Program-made: the position numbers and the translations under genes | Assembly (NCBI GenBank): GCA_030068145.1 | Contig: JAPJBO010000363.1 | Coordinates: forward strand, 124,001 to 188,000 | Source: Diplonema papillatum | Lineage: Eukaryota > Euglenozoa > Diplonemea > Diplonemida > Diplonemidae | Reading direction: 5' to 3' | DNA: 64,000 bases | Shown: positions 30,950 through 41,700 of the stretch, piece by piece | Position numbering within the stretch: the stretch's first letter is position 1 | How the letters are laid out: every line of letters starts with the position of its first letter | The notes under the pieces: model-generated | Seen by the model: only the letters and a program-made list of their open reading frames with translations | What the model was told of the DNA's origin: nothing | Database searches by the model: none

Positions 30950-31500
30950 GAGACTGGAGGCAGCAGTTAAAGTTCGGGGAACAGTAAAGTTCGGGCGAAG
31001 CTAAGTTCGGGCAATGTTGGTGAAGCTAAGTTCGAGCGATGCTCAGTTCGGGCGTTGCTAAGCGCTCAGGCTGAGCTGGTACTAAAAAACAGTTCGGGCA
31101 CGAAGCGAAGTTCGGCCAGGGTGGTAAAGTCCGGATGAAGCCAAGGTCGGTGCTCGTGCCCGGGGGGGGACACCCCCCCCGGACCCACCGAGTGCGGGAA
31201 AAGTTTGGCGCTGGTACCCGGGTGGGCGCCCCCCGGCGAAGCAAAAGTTCGGGCGCAGCTAAGTTCTGGTGAAGCTCAGTTCGGACGATAATAAGTTCGA
31301 GTGATGCTAAGTTCGGGCGGAGCTAAGTTCTGGTGAAGCAAATTTCAGGCGCAGCTGAGTTCGGGCGAAGCAACGCTCGGGCGAAGCAAAGTTCGGGCGC
31401 TGCAAAGTTCGGGCGATGCTAAGTTCTGGTACGGGCGCAGCTGAGTTCGGACGAAGCAAAAATCGCGCGAAGCTGAGTTCTGGTGAAGCAAAGTTCGGTT
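30950..31500. repeat. Diverged GTTCGGGCGAAGC minisatellite field
   Basis: Dozens of degenerate units (AAGTTCGGGCGAAGC, AGTTCTGGTGAAGC, AGTTCGGGCGCAGC) occur, the same family as 12120-12300. A GC-rich inverted stretch (CCCGGGGGGGGACACC / CCCCCCGGACCC) interrupts it at 31160-31195. Confidence 0.8.
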
Positions 31501-31559
31501 CTCGTAGCAAGTTTGGCCTGTGATGGCAAGCTCGGCCGCCCGACTCCGTTTCCAAATAC

Positions 31560-31725
31560 CGCGAGATACTGAGAAACTCCGCCAAAAACGCAATTTTCGG
31601 GCACATTTGACCCCGAAACCTCGAAAACAATCTTCGACCGGAAAAATGTCAAGGGCGGGATTCGAACCCGGGCCTACCGGCCTGAAGGCCGACACCCGCT
31701 CACTCTGCCACCCGTTTGCATTTTG
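31560..31725 (-). repeat. tRNA-derived SINE-like unit
   Basis: On the minus strand TGGCAGAGTGAGCGG resembles an A box and GGTTCGAATCC (around 31662-31652) is a perfect B box, with a CGGCCTTCAGGCCG hairpin between them. The 5' and 3' acceptor halves do not pair. The tail (TTTTTCCGGTCGAAGATTG and beyond) resembles the A/T-rich tails of the 957-bp element without being the same. Probably a SINE copy or a broken tRNA. Confidence 0.5.
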
Positions 31726-32164
31726 GCAGGGGAAAAAAAAGCTTGCGCCGCACTATTATCTAGTCCAAAAACAATACACTTTTTCATAGACAAAAGCCGG
31801 GTTGGCTCGAATAGAGGCTATTCACATTGCATGTTCATAGGACCTCCAGTCTCGAAAAATGACTGGGCCGCCGGTCTTGAAGCGAGCACTGCTTAGACTA
31901 AAAACGGGTCTGGCGCTTCCTTTCTTTGTGTGCACTTTCTTCAAACCTGTTTTGTTCATCTAACGGGAGTGAGGATAGTACGCTGCCATCGATCTGTTTT
32001 TGTTCTTGACAAATTGCATTTGTTAGACACAAAAACGGATCTGGCGCTTCCTTTGTTTGTGCGCACTTCCTTCAAACCTGTTTTGTTCGTCTAACGGGAG
32101 CGAGGATAGTATGCTGCCATCGATCTGTTTTTGTTCTTGACAAATTGCATTTGTTAGACACAAA
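31726..32164. repeat. 131-bp tandem pair (CTGGCGCTTCCTTTCTTTG)
   Basis: AAAACGGGTCTGGCGCTTCC to TTGCATTTGTTAGACAC at about 31901-32031 repeats at 32032-32162 with few changes. A third relative is at 55205-55318 beside R1. The first 170 bases of this interval show nothing recognisable. The interval lies 3' of the Cys-rich gene. Confidence 0.75.
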
Positions 32165-32262
32165 ACCCCACCCAGTACGTATTAGCTTTAAAGAACCCAT
32201 TCGACGAAGGTCGCCCGGATGCTCTAGAATCCCGGATTCTCAAGCGAACTGTAGCTCTAAAA
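32165..32262 (-). repeat. R1 repeat overlapping the 3' end of the Cys-rich gene
   Basis: R1 lies in the same strand sense as the gene (TTTTTAGAGCTACAGTTCGC on the minus strand), from the stop codon region at 32259 outward to GCTAATACGTACTGGG. It supplies the in-frame TAG that would end exon B if no further splicing occurs. A donor-like GTGTGTG lies 12 bases inside the gene from it. Confidence 0.7.
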
Positions 32263-35200
32263 AGGAACACACACCAAGGGGGAAGGCGCCCTCGCGGACA
32301 CGAAGCCGGGCCCGCCGGGCGAGAGCGGCTGCGCCGCCGCCGCCGGCGGCTGCTGCGCGAACGGGGTCGCGGCGGCCGACGCTGTTTTGAACCGGGCCAG
32401 CTCGTCCTCCAGCAGCAGCAGCCGGCGGCCGAGGTTCGCGTTGGCCGCGCGGAGCTCGGCGACCTCGGGATGCGGGGCAGGGGGCGGCGGCGGCTGCTGC
32501 TGCTGGTGCTGGTGCTGCTGCTGCTGCTGCTGCTGCCTGCGGTCTGGCGGCGGCTGCCTCACCGGGCTGTGCGACCGGCTCGGCGCGCCCAGCGGCGCGG
32601 CCGCCATTAGCTCGTCCGGGCGGGGGGGTGCCTCGAGGGGTCGCCCGGCGGCCTGCGCCGCCATGAGCAGCCCCGCCTGCTGGTCAGCGAGCCCTTGCAG
32701 CTGGCGGACCTGCTCCCGCAGGGCTTCGTTCTCGGCGTCGGCGCCGCGCAGGCGGAGCAGCTGCGCCTTGACCCGCTCGTGGTCGCGCGCGAGCCTCTGC
32801 ATCTTCTCGGCGGCGTCTCGCCCGGCCTCCCGCAGCCGCCGCACCTCCCCCTGCACCGCCGCCGCGTCTGCCGGGCCGTCCAGCGCGCTTTTCGACCGCT
32901 CTCGGCGGGCAGCTGCCGACTGCCCGCGGGCTGTCCGCCGGCGGGGGTCCGAAGGCTTCTTCGGCTGCGGCTTGGGAGGAGGCGTCGCGGCGTCGACGAG
33001 GAAGCTCGCCGGCGGCGCCTGCGGTGCCGTGTACGAGACGTCGCCGCTCCGCCCGATGATCGCGTACACTGGACACGCCTCGCCCTGCCGCCGCAGGGGG
33101 CTCAGCCCGCCGGTCGCAGTCGTCCGGTGCCTCACGAAGTCAGGGTCGTTGAACCCGCCGCCCGCCTGCGGCTCAGGGGGCGCCTCATCCTCTGCCCTGG
33201 GGGAGTATGCGACCACTCCCGCCGGCGGCGCGCGCACAAATGCCGGCTGCTGGTTGTGCTCTGGGCTCCCGCGGGCGGTGGCGAAGGAGTAGCCCCTCGG
33301 CGACTCCTGGTGCAAGGACAGCCCGCTGACGGAGCGCGTGTGGGCCCCGGGGTGGTACGACGACAGGTCGTCGTTGTTGTCGGTTCCCTGCGACATGACA
33401 CTCGCGGTGCCGGCGCGGCGGGGCAGCGGCATGCCGTGGCCGGAGCCCGGTTCGTTGCAGGTGCTCCTCTCCTCCGGCAGCACGGAGCGTTCGTCGTGCT
33501 TCCGGGGAGAAGACGGCTGCGAGATGACATCGACCTCCCTCCAGCCGGTGGCGAACGAAGGGCACGGGTTGCCCGGGGTACCGAGCGACTGGCTCAGGAC
33601 GCGGTTGTTCGACGACAGCGGCTCGTCGCCGCCGTGCGAGGGCGGCCCCTGCGGGGGGGGCTGCACGACGGGGCCGTGGTGGTGCGAGCCCAGGGGGTAA
33701 ACAGACGGCGGCACGGGCACCGCCCGCGCGTGCAGGCGCTGCAGGGCCGACTCCGTCTCGCCGTGCTCCCCCGGGTTGCGCCGCGGGGAGAGTTTCGACA
33801 AGAATTCGCCTGTTTGTGCAGTGGGAGGAAAATGCGTAGGGTTCGCTTACTTATTCGCTGGCGGCGGCAACATAATTGTAGTGGTGTTTCTGGACTCTTC
33901 GAAAAATGGGACGCATTCTGACTTGGTGGATCTTTGCACCCGCGAAATCACTAGACACTGGGTGACTTGTCTTTGGTATGGTTGCTCATGCATGCTTCAC
34001 CGCCGCCGCCGTGCGAGGGCGGTCCCTGCGGGGGGGGCTGCACGACGGGGCCGTGGTGGTGCGAGCCCAGGGGGTAAACAGACGGCGGCACGGGCACCGC
34101 CCGCGCGTGCAGGCGCTGCAGGGCCGACTCCGTCTCGCCGTGCGCCGCCGGCTCCCCCGGGTTGCGCCGCGGGGAGCGTTTCGACAAGAATTCGCCTGTT
34201 TGTGCAGTGGGAGGAAAATGCGTAGGGTTCGCTTACTTATTCGCTGGCGGCGGCAACATAATTGTAGTGGTGTTTCTGGACTCTTCGAAAAATGGGACGC
34301 ATTCTGACTTGGTGGATCTTTGCACCCGCGAAATCACTAGACACTGAGTGACTCGTCTTTGGTATGGTTGCTCATGCATGCTTCACCTTATGGTGCCACG
34401 GCGGGTAAGCACCCGCGCGTGCTGCTGGCGTCGACTTCCCACCAGCGGTGGCGAAGGACGGTTGCCCGGGGTGCCGAGCGACTGGCTCAGGACGCGGTTG
34501 TTCGACGACAGCGGCTCGTCGCCGCCGCCGTGCGGGGGGGGCAGCACGACGGGCCGTGGTGGTGCGAGCCCAGAGGGTACACAGGCGGCGGCACGCGCGT
34601 GCAGGCGCTGCAGGGCCGACTCCGTCTCGCCATGCGCCGCCGGCTCCCCGGGGTTGTGCCGCGGGGAGAGTTTCGACAAGAATTCGCCTGTTTGTGCAGT
34701 GGGAGGAAAATGTGTAGGGTTCGCTTACTTATTCGCTGGCATACATCTCGTGACGGTACCTCCGGTATGTTTACCATGGTTTTTCTGGACTCTTCGTGGT
34801 GTCGGTCGCATCGGTAACAAACTTGGCTCGCCGTAGTTAAAGCTCGTAATTTTGTCGACATCCCTTTTCACCACGCGACTCCCAACCCTCAACGGTCAAC
34901 CGGAGACCCTAAACCACCGCTAAACCCTCTAAACCGGAGGACCCTAAAACACCGCTAAACCCTCCAAACCGGTCGACCGGATACCCTAAAACACCGCTAA
35001 ACCCTCTAAACCCCAATAAACGCTAGATAAAGACGGTACCTGCTTGCCCCTCTTGCGGGGGATGCGCGGCGTGCCCCGGGCGGGTGGCCGCCGTGAGCGC
35101 CGCGACCGTCGTTGGAAGCTCGGGCAGCGCCGTCAAGATCGGGTTCGGCCCCACCGTGCCCGCCGACGGCGGGACGCCGGTGCTGCTTTGCGGGTACACG

Positions 35201-36378
35201 ACGGACCTGCCGGGAGCGTGGTGGCTCGCGGGTTCCGTTGGCGGGCGGTGGTCGAGCGCGTGCAGCTGGGCCGGGGAAATCGCCGGGGGCTCCGCGGAGA
35301 ACGGAATGTGGGGGTGTAGGATGGTGGGAGACCAGGCCGGGTCCAGTGCTGGGTTTGCCAAGGGGACGGCGAGCCGGGGGACGCGGAGGGGAACCGCGGT
35401 GTACGCCGCTGCTGCCTGCGACAGGACGGCCTGCTCCAAGAGCGGTTGGCCGACTTCTTTTCGCCAGTCACTCGTCGGCGAGAGGTCCGCCGGGGGCTGC
35501 TTGGGGAGTTTGGCCTCCCTGCTCTCCTTGTCCTTCTTCGCCCGCTCCTTGCACCGGTGGTTGATCGCGACCTGCTCCTGCAAGTTCGACAGCTCGAGCT
35601 TCAGCAAGCCCCGCTCCTTATTCGACAGCCCCGGCGTCGACAGCGTCGAATTCACGACGCCCAGCAACCGCCGCAGCGTCGGCAGGTCGTAGAACGGCTG
35701 CTGCGCGCCGCCGCCGGCCCCCGCCTTCCGCAGGGCGACTGCCGCCAGCTGCGCCTTCTCCACTGCGATGGCCTCGAGGAGGGCGCGGTACTGCCGCAGG
35801 TGCCGCAGGAACGCCGTCGAGTGGCCCTGCCCAGCAGGGTGGGCGAAGAGCACTTCTTCGTTCGAGTGCCGGCCTTCGCCGAGGAGGCCCTCGCAGGAGC
35901 GGCAGAGGGTGTAGTAGCTCAAACACGCGCCGCAAGGCGTTCTGAGCTCGTCGGGCATCTCTCCCCAGCCAAGGGACTCGCATGGGGTGCGGCAGAGCCA
36001 GCACTGGGTGTGCACGTCTTCTTCGGCGCCGGGGGACGACGAGCCGCCGCGGGGGGCGCCGCGTTTGAGGGTCGGCTTCGGGGCCTGCTTTTTGCCGGGC
36101 GACGGCCGCTTCCTGCCGGCGCGGGCTGGCGGCGACGCGAGCGTCTGCTGCCGCTTGCCGGTGCTGCGGGTCCGGACCAAGTGCGCGGCCTCGTCGTCCG
36201 AGGACGGGGGGCACCGCCACGGGCTGCTAGCCCGACAGCCGGACGTGCTGCGGCTGCCGGCCTGCGCCTTCGGCGCGGGCTCCACGTTCCGGCCCCGCTG
36301 CCCAACCGCGGGGTACCGCGCGCCGCCGCCGCCGATGACGGGTGCCCCCGCCGGCCGCGTCCTCGGCGCGAACACCAT
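32257..36378 (-). CDS. Cys-rich, coiled-coil, Pro/Gln-rich protein of unknown function, two exons
   Basis: Exon A is 36378-35040 (446 codons plus one base) and exon B is 33809-32257. They join in frame through GCAG/GTACCG and AAACAG/GCGAA to give about 963 aa. Seven cysteines at 126, 129, 133, 149, 152, 159 and 162 (CWLC...CGAC...CRSC) suggest a zinc-binding module like a RING or B-box, but the spacing does not match a family I know. A helical Lys/Glu-rich stretch and disordered Pro/Ser regions follow, then coiled coil at about 763-830 and 892-921 flanking a Gln/His then Pro run. A donor-like CTTG/GTGTGTG at 32275/32274 may lead to another exon. Two partial duplicates of exon B lie inside the intron. 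Possibly a scaffold; the function is not known. Confidence 0.7.
34001..34195 (-). pseudogene. Extra copy of exon B 5' end with its 3' splice site (copy 2)
   Basis: It is nearly identical to 33809-33630, beginning at the same AAACAG acceptor (34196) and encoding SKRSPRRNPGEPAAHGETES up to QGPPSHGG. It then runs into the duplicated intron sequence. The duplicated unit, including about 190 bp of upstream intron, is about 386 bp. Two codons (PAA) are inserted relative to the main exon. Confidence 0.8.
34434..34687 (-). pseudogene. Extra copy of exon B 5' end with its 3' splice site (copy 3)
   Basis: The same acceptor (ACAAACAG) and start (SKLSPRHNPGEPAAHGETES) continue further into exon B than copy 2 (to LSQSLGTPGN), with an internal deletion in the Pro/His region. 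About 140 bp of the upstream intron sequence is copied too. If used as an exon it would end at a stop near 34383, giving a shortened protein. Confidence 0.8.
34875..35039. repeat. CCCTAAAACACCGCTAAA repeats at the donor of the Cys-rich gene intron
   Basis: Three units of roughly 45 bp with ACCCTAAAACACCGCTAAAC, CCTCTAAACC and CGGTCGACCGGATA run to within 15 bases of the donor at 35039. They resemble telomere-like CCCTAAA but the period is far longer. Related TTTAGCGTTTATT motifs occur at 27808, 29906 and 37513. Confidence 0.7.
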
Positions 36379-36488
36379 TCGTGCGATCGACACAGGCTCA
36401 AGCACGCATCCGAGCGCGCTGCGACCCCACCCCCTCCCGCGCCTCAACTCCTTGTGTACGACGGAGTACCTTTTGCTGGTCACTGTAT

Positions 36489-36730
36489 TCCGCTACAAAA
36501 ACACGGGGGAAATACTCGAGGGACTGCCTTGTGCTCATTTCGAAGGAGGCTAGAGGGGGAGAAAACAGTACTACTACAAAGTGGCTCTTTTTTGTTGAAC
36601 GCTTACGCCGGCCCACTAAACCCAGATTTACCTGTGTTTCCTGTGTGGGCTACAGCACATTTACCTCCTTTGATCTTTCGCAACTGGCAGTCTCCTCAAG
36701 CATTTCCAACAACGCAGGTGCTTATAAAGT
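36489..36730 (+). repeat. F5 repeat, uninterrupted copy
   Basis: It runs from CTACAAAAACACGGGGGAAA and CTCGAGGGACTGCCTTGTGC to CAACGCAGGTGCTTATAAAG. It lies about 110 bases upstream of the Cys-rich gene start. Comparison with 25432-25735 gives the R1 insertion boundaries. Confidence 0.8.
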
Positions 36731-37744
36731 TGAAGTATGGTCAGTAGTGTTGCGAGACGGCTTGCCGGCTGCCTCAGTTTTGCTCGGATCGACCAGGATA
36801 GGAATGAGTTGAGGAGGTGACCCCGGCATCGTCAGCGAAGGGTAAGTGTCGGCGTCTTCGGACAACGTCCTTGCTCACCGCTGGCCCGACGTGGATAAAC
36901 GCTCGCGGGCTCACGTCAGACACAGCGATCTTGCTGTCTTTTCTTCCTCGAGACCACGGGAATTGAAAGCTGCATGAGAGAAAGGAAGAAAATCCGACGC
37001 TTTTGGGTCGACCTTGACCTAGGACGGACTGCTCCCGCTGGAAAGCGGAAGCGGCTTGTCCCCCGCCGCATTAGGAGAAGAAGGTGGATGTGGGGGGGGG
37101 GAGGGGGGTCGTTGTTCTTTGCTGGTTTTGAGGGATAAGGAAACATTAGAAATCTTTTTGCGGTGGTCTCCGCTGGCCCGGTAGTTTGTGCTACCGCCAA
37201 CTTCTTTTACACTCGTTCTCTTCTCTTCTCACTACTGTACGTACTCTTTCTCTCTTTTTCTCACTTTGGCTAGCCAAGCGTCGACTGAGCCGGGTCAGCT
37301 GTGCACAGCTCGCTGCGCCCGGGTGCGTGAAGGCTGTGACCGGCACAGAAACCGTCCCGGTGCTTATTCGACGGCAGTTTGAGGGGAGGGGTGCCCTGTA
37401 ACTGCAGATGTCTTTCCCTCCGTTGGAGCCAGCAAGCCCAGGTTTTGCCTGGTGTTTCGTGAGGGGCGGCTCCTGCTGAGCGATTCAAAACAGGCAGCCT
37501 CCTCGGATTTTCTAGCGTTTATTTTCCTACGAAGTAGGTGGTTCTTCGATAAAAGGAGAAGGAAGAAGTAGGCACAACATGATGAATCCCCACGCTCTTT
37601 GTCCTTGAGACTAGGCTACTGTCCTAGAGTCGGTTGTGCGTGTGGTATATCCCGTTGCATTTCAGAGTGAAAGTTCGCTTGGAACTCCAAGCTGTTAGAG
37701 TCGAAGAGCGTGCGGGGAAACCACGAAGCCCAGAACAGGAACAA
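36731..37744. other. Spacer, no gene supported
   Basis: This holds a short R1-like start (CAGAGTGAAAGTTCGCTTGG at 37665), a TCTAGCGTTTATTTTCC motif at 37512 and pyrimidine-rich tracts. Frames on both strands are short and without domains. Confidence 0.4.
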
Positions 37745-37922
37745 TGAGCCGGTCCGTCCCTATCTCTTGAAGCTGCATCGAAGTGCCTGCCGCTGTTTAT
37801 CACAGTGAATCACGGTCCACCACGGTCTATCAGATCCATCTCTAGTCCCTAGAGCTGGATCGAATTGCCCGGTGCTGTGTTCTTCCCTATCACGGGCTAT
37901 CAAGAGGGGATGGACCGGCTCA
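37745..37922. mobile_element. 178-bp MITE with 5-bp target duplication, copy 2
   Basis: It is about 95 percent identical by eye to 28997-29176 and in the same orientation. It is flanked by direct AACAA repeats at 37740-37744 and 37923-37927. Terminal TIRs start TGAGCCGGTCC. Different target sequences of the same length in the two copies show true 5-bp target-site duplication. Confidence 0.9.
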
Positions 37923-38298
37923 AACAAGTTCTGGCTGCATCTTCCACGATGGGGTGTCCAGCCTCAGAAGCCGGAGCTAAAGCTGGATTTGAAAAGCAGG
38001 GACAGTGCCTGCCCTTGCTTTAGGGCGATCGACCAGACCCCTGAGATATACAGCTTCAACAGCACCGTGCGCGCCACCGCCCGCGAGAGGGTCAGATAGC
38101 TCTCACGTGCACGACAACAGGAGCTAACTCGGATTATCCAGCGGCACGACCTTCGAATGCGCTGCATGCTGAGCCGGCCTGGGCACCGTCGGGATCGTGG
38201 CGTCGTACTCGGGCACTGAAGCAGCCTGTGTTGCGTTGCTATTTTCTAGCCGTGCACTATGATTTGGTCTGAAAAATTGCAGTCACGGAACAATAGCT

Positions 38299-38570
38299 TG
38301 CGTTGGTCTAGGCGAGAAAGAATGCTAACAGTTGCTCAGTCAAAGGTTTGCGCTAGTCTAAACCAGCAGACACTGAAGAAGATTGCGTTGGTCTAGGCGA
38401 AAAAGAATGCTAACAGTTGCTCAGTCAAAGGTTTGCGCTAGTCTAAACCAGCAGACACTGAAGAAGATTGCGTTGGTCTAGGCGAAAAAGAATGCTAACA
38501 GTTGCTCAGTCAAAGGTTTGCGCTAGTCTAAACCAGCAGACACTGAAGATTGCGTTGGTCTAGGTTAACG
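38299..38570. repeat. 85-bp tandem repeat, about 3.2 copies
   Basis: Starts at 38300, 38385, 38470 and 38552 share TTGCGTTGGTCTAGG, with AATGCTAACAGTTGCTCAGT and TTTGCGCTAGTCTAAACC inside. Decayed relatives (TTGCGTTGG) continue to 38705. It lies just 3' of the potassium channel gene and may be in its 3'-UTR or a last intron. Confidence 0.85.
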
Positions 38571-38708
38571 GTTTCTTGAGCAGAAGCTCGCTGTGGTTCC
38601 ATCGAAGCTCGCCACGAAACGTTGTGTTGGTCTTGGCTAGCAGTTGTTCATATCAAGGCTTGCGTTGATAGAGGGAGCAGCAGCAACCGGAGAAAGGTTT
38701 GCGTTGGT

Positions 38709-41700
38709 TTAGGAACGAAGGTTGCTTGAGCAGAAGCTCGCATTGGTGTCACCACAGGTGGTGGTCCGCACGAACGTGCTCGTCCAACAAAAATAAAAAG
38801 AGCATACGCTTTCTCCGCAGGACGTGGCGGGGATGAGAATGACCTCCGGAGGTGGTGACAGCTTGATTTCTTCGGCTGGTTTGAGTTCGGCGGAAGGGGT
38901 GCAAGCGGAGGAAACGCCGAAGCTGGCCAACCGAGTCTGCGACGGGGGAAGCCGGAGCAAGCGGTCGATGACGGCGTCGGAGCCCCCGGGGAAGAAGGCG
39001 GGCGGGTGGGACGCCGAGTGCCTGAATGACATCCGCGAGGTCACCGACTTCGCCATGCTGCCGCTGCGGCACAGCGGATCCGACGACCGCGACCTGTCGA
39101 GGAACAGCGCCCGGAAGCTCGCCTGCCGAGCCTGCCGGAAGGAGTGCGCGGTCCCGTCGCTGTTCGGCTGCGGCATCTCGTCGCTCGCGCCGCTCTGCCC
39201 GCCGACCGACGCGTGCCGCGCGCTCGACCACAGCAGGTTCTCGACCCCTGGCGGGCCCACCGAGTAGTGGCACCGCGGCTCCGCCCGCTTCTTCCACCGC
39301 ACCGCCGTCGCCAGCTCCTTCGCGAACCCGGCAAAGCACCGTTCGCCGCCGCGGCCCCGCTGCTCCCACAGGCGCACGGCCTTCCCCGCGTAGGCGTCGT
39401 CCCACAGCATCCGCCACATTAGCGCGTCGTAATCGACGTGCGGGTCTTCGTCCGACCCGAACAAGCTCGCCGTCGACAGATGATGCAGAACGGCGACGAT
39501 CGCATCTGTGCGCTGCTTGTTCGCTTGGTGCTTCGCCTTAATCCGACATTCGGTCTTGCGCTGGTACTCAGCCAAGAAGGTGGACCCGAATACGGAGGCC
39601 GGGATGGCGATGATGAACGTGCCCGATACCATGGCCATGGAGGCAAGAAACTTGGCAGCGGGCGAGTACGGCACGTCGTCGCCGTAACCGACGACGGTGA
39701 TGGTCGAGATGCACCACCAGAACGTGGCTGGGATCGACTGGAAGGGGCTGTACTCGTCCTCTCCGTACAGCGACGTGATATCTTCGCGGATCCACGTCTC
39801 GTTCGCTGCGTCGAACGTGCTGATGGAAACCCCCTCGATGAAGAACAGGCAGGACGACCACAGGAGGAGAGAGATCATCGCCACGAACAACACGAGGATC
39901 AACACGTCGCCGAGCTGCCCCATCACCACGACTATCAACTTCAGCCCGTCGGCATACCGGGCAACTTTCAGCAGCCGGAACACTCGCGCAACGCGAACGA
40001 CCCGCAAGACTCTCAATCCAGAGGCATCAGATGAACTGCCGATGATCAGTTCTACGTAGTATGGTAGCACTGCGACGAAGTCGAGGGCGTTGAGGACGTT
40101 CTTTACGAACGCGATCCTGTCCGGGGCCGCCCATAGCCGCACGACGAGCTCGAGCGAAAAGAAGGTGACGAAGATGGTTTCCAGATAGAACCACGGGCCC
40201 TCGTTCCTCCTCGACTGCGCCTGGTACCGGGGCAAGGTCTCGACACACAGCGTGATCGTGGACGCGAGAATGGCCACCAGCGACAGGCCGGCGATGAGCT
40301 TGCCGCACCTTGATTGCGTGGGGTCCTCCAGCGTCTCGTGGATGCTCTGTCTGCAGGTAACTTCCCCGTTTTCAGGGGTGTCCGGCTGACCGGAGCCAAG
40401 CGCCTCGCCTGTGCCGCCTGGTGCGCCAACGCTTTGCGCACAACTTCGCCGCCTACCGGCGCTGGAGTGTGGTAAACTGCCTTCGATTGAAGCCGACGAA
40501 CGCACGTTGTAGCTCCAGTCCGCTTGAGGCGTTTCCTGCCTCTCGCTGCTCCATGCGGACATGCGTCGATGGCGTTCTCGTGGAGCTGCGGGGTGCATTC
40601 CGGCGGCTGGCCGCAGGGGGTCGTCGGGCCACGATCCGGAGTTCTGCGAGCTGATGCTCAGCGGTGGTGAACACGGGAACGTCGTGTTGAACGGCCGCGA
40701 GGAGCTTTCCTTGCTCCACGAGGCCAGCTCCACCCCGCACTTCCGAAGCGCGGCCACGGACAGCAAACTGGGCTGTTTCTGACTCAGCCGCCCCGATGTG
40801 TAGGCACCCGACAACCTGTTGCCCCTCCACGACCCGAGCGAGCTGAGAGACCGCGCGCTCCGGTCCAAGCTCGCCGAGATCGCTTGCTCGCACCCGCCCG
40901 CAGGCTCGAACGGCGAAGGCAGGTTGGAACGGAAGGCGCTCAGCGGCCGCTTTTGGCTCGAATTCAGCGAAAGCAGGCTCTGGCCCAGCCCACAGTCCAC
41001 GGGAGCCGGGTCGCCACGCAGGACGTCTTGGAACGCTCGCACGCGCTGGGACCGTGCTTCGCTTTTGCGAGGCGCGGACGGAACGACTTCCGGCTCGGCC
41101 GCCGAGCTGAAGGGCTTCGAGCAGGAAACGCCTTTGCTGAGCGTCACGGCTATGCTGTCGATCGATTCCATTCTCTCGCACGTCGGCACCAAGCAGATGC
41201 CCAGCGGCGTCTCGCCGGCGATCGTCGACGGCTGGCTGCCTTGGCGCCTCGCCCGGCGCCGCGGGCACTGCGGGTCCGTGCTCTCGCCCCGCAGAAACGG
41301 GTCGACGGGGCTCGGCTCGAAGTGCGAGACGCGCACGAAGTCAATGGTTTCCTCCTCCTCTTCCGAAGTCTTCGGGTGGGCGGTGCCCACTTCGGCCTCG
41401 CACACGACCAAGTCGACCGCTTCAGCTGTCCGGCCGTCCACCCACCGCATGACGTCCCACGGTTGCCGGGCATGATCAGCGCTGTCCTCCCTAAGCAGAA
41501 CTGTGCCGCGGCGCAGCAGGTCGGAGCCCGCGTCTCCCGCGGGGGCGATGGCCCAAGCATAGGCGCCCGAGCCCGGCCCGGCGCAGCAGCGGGCGAGGGT
41601 GAATGCGCCGTTTTGCAGCACCCACGCGCGGGCGCGCGCCGGCGATGCTCGGTACACCCCCCCGCAGCCGGCGTGTTGCGCGGACGACGACGAGAGTGTC

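Noticed and set aside
32387-33921. Plus-strand frames opposite exon B
   Set aside because: Antisense to the coiled-coil exon; composition is Arg/Ala/Cys runs without protein features.
34875-35030. Internal telomere (CCCTAAA)
   Set aside because: The CCCTAAA motif is embedded in units of about 45 bp and is not a head-to-tail telomere array.
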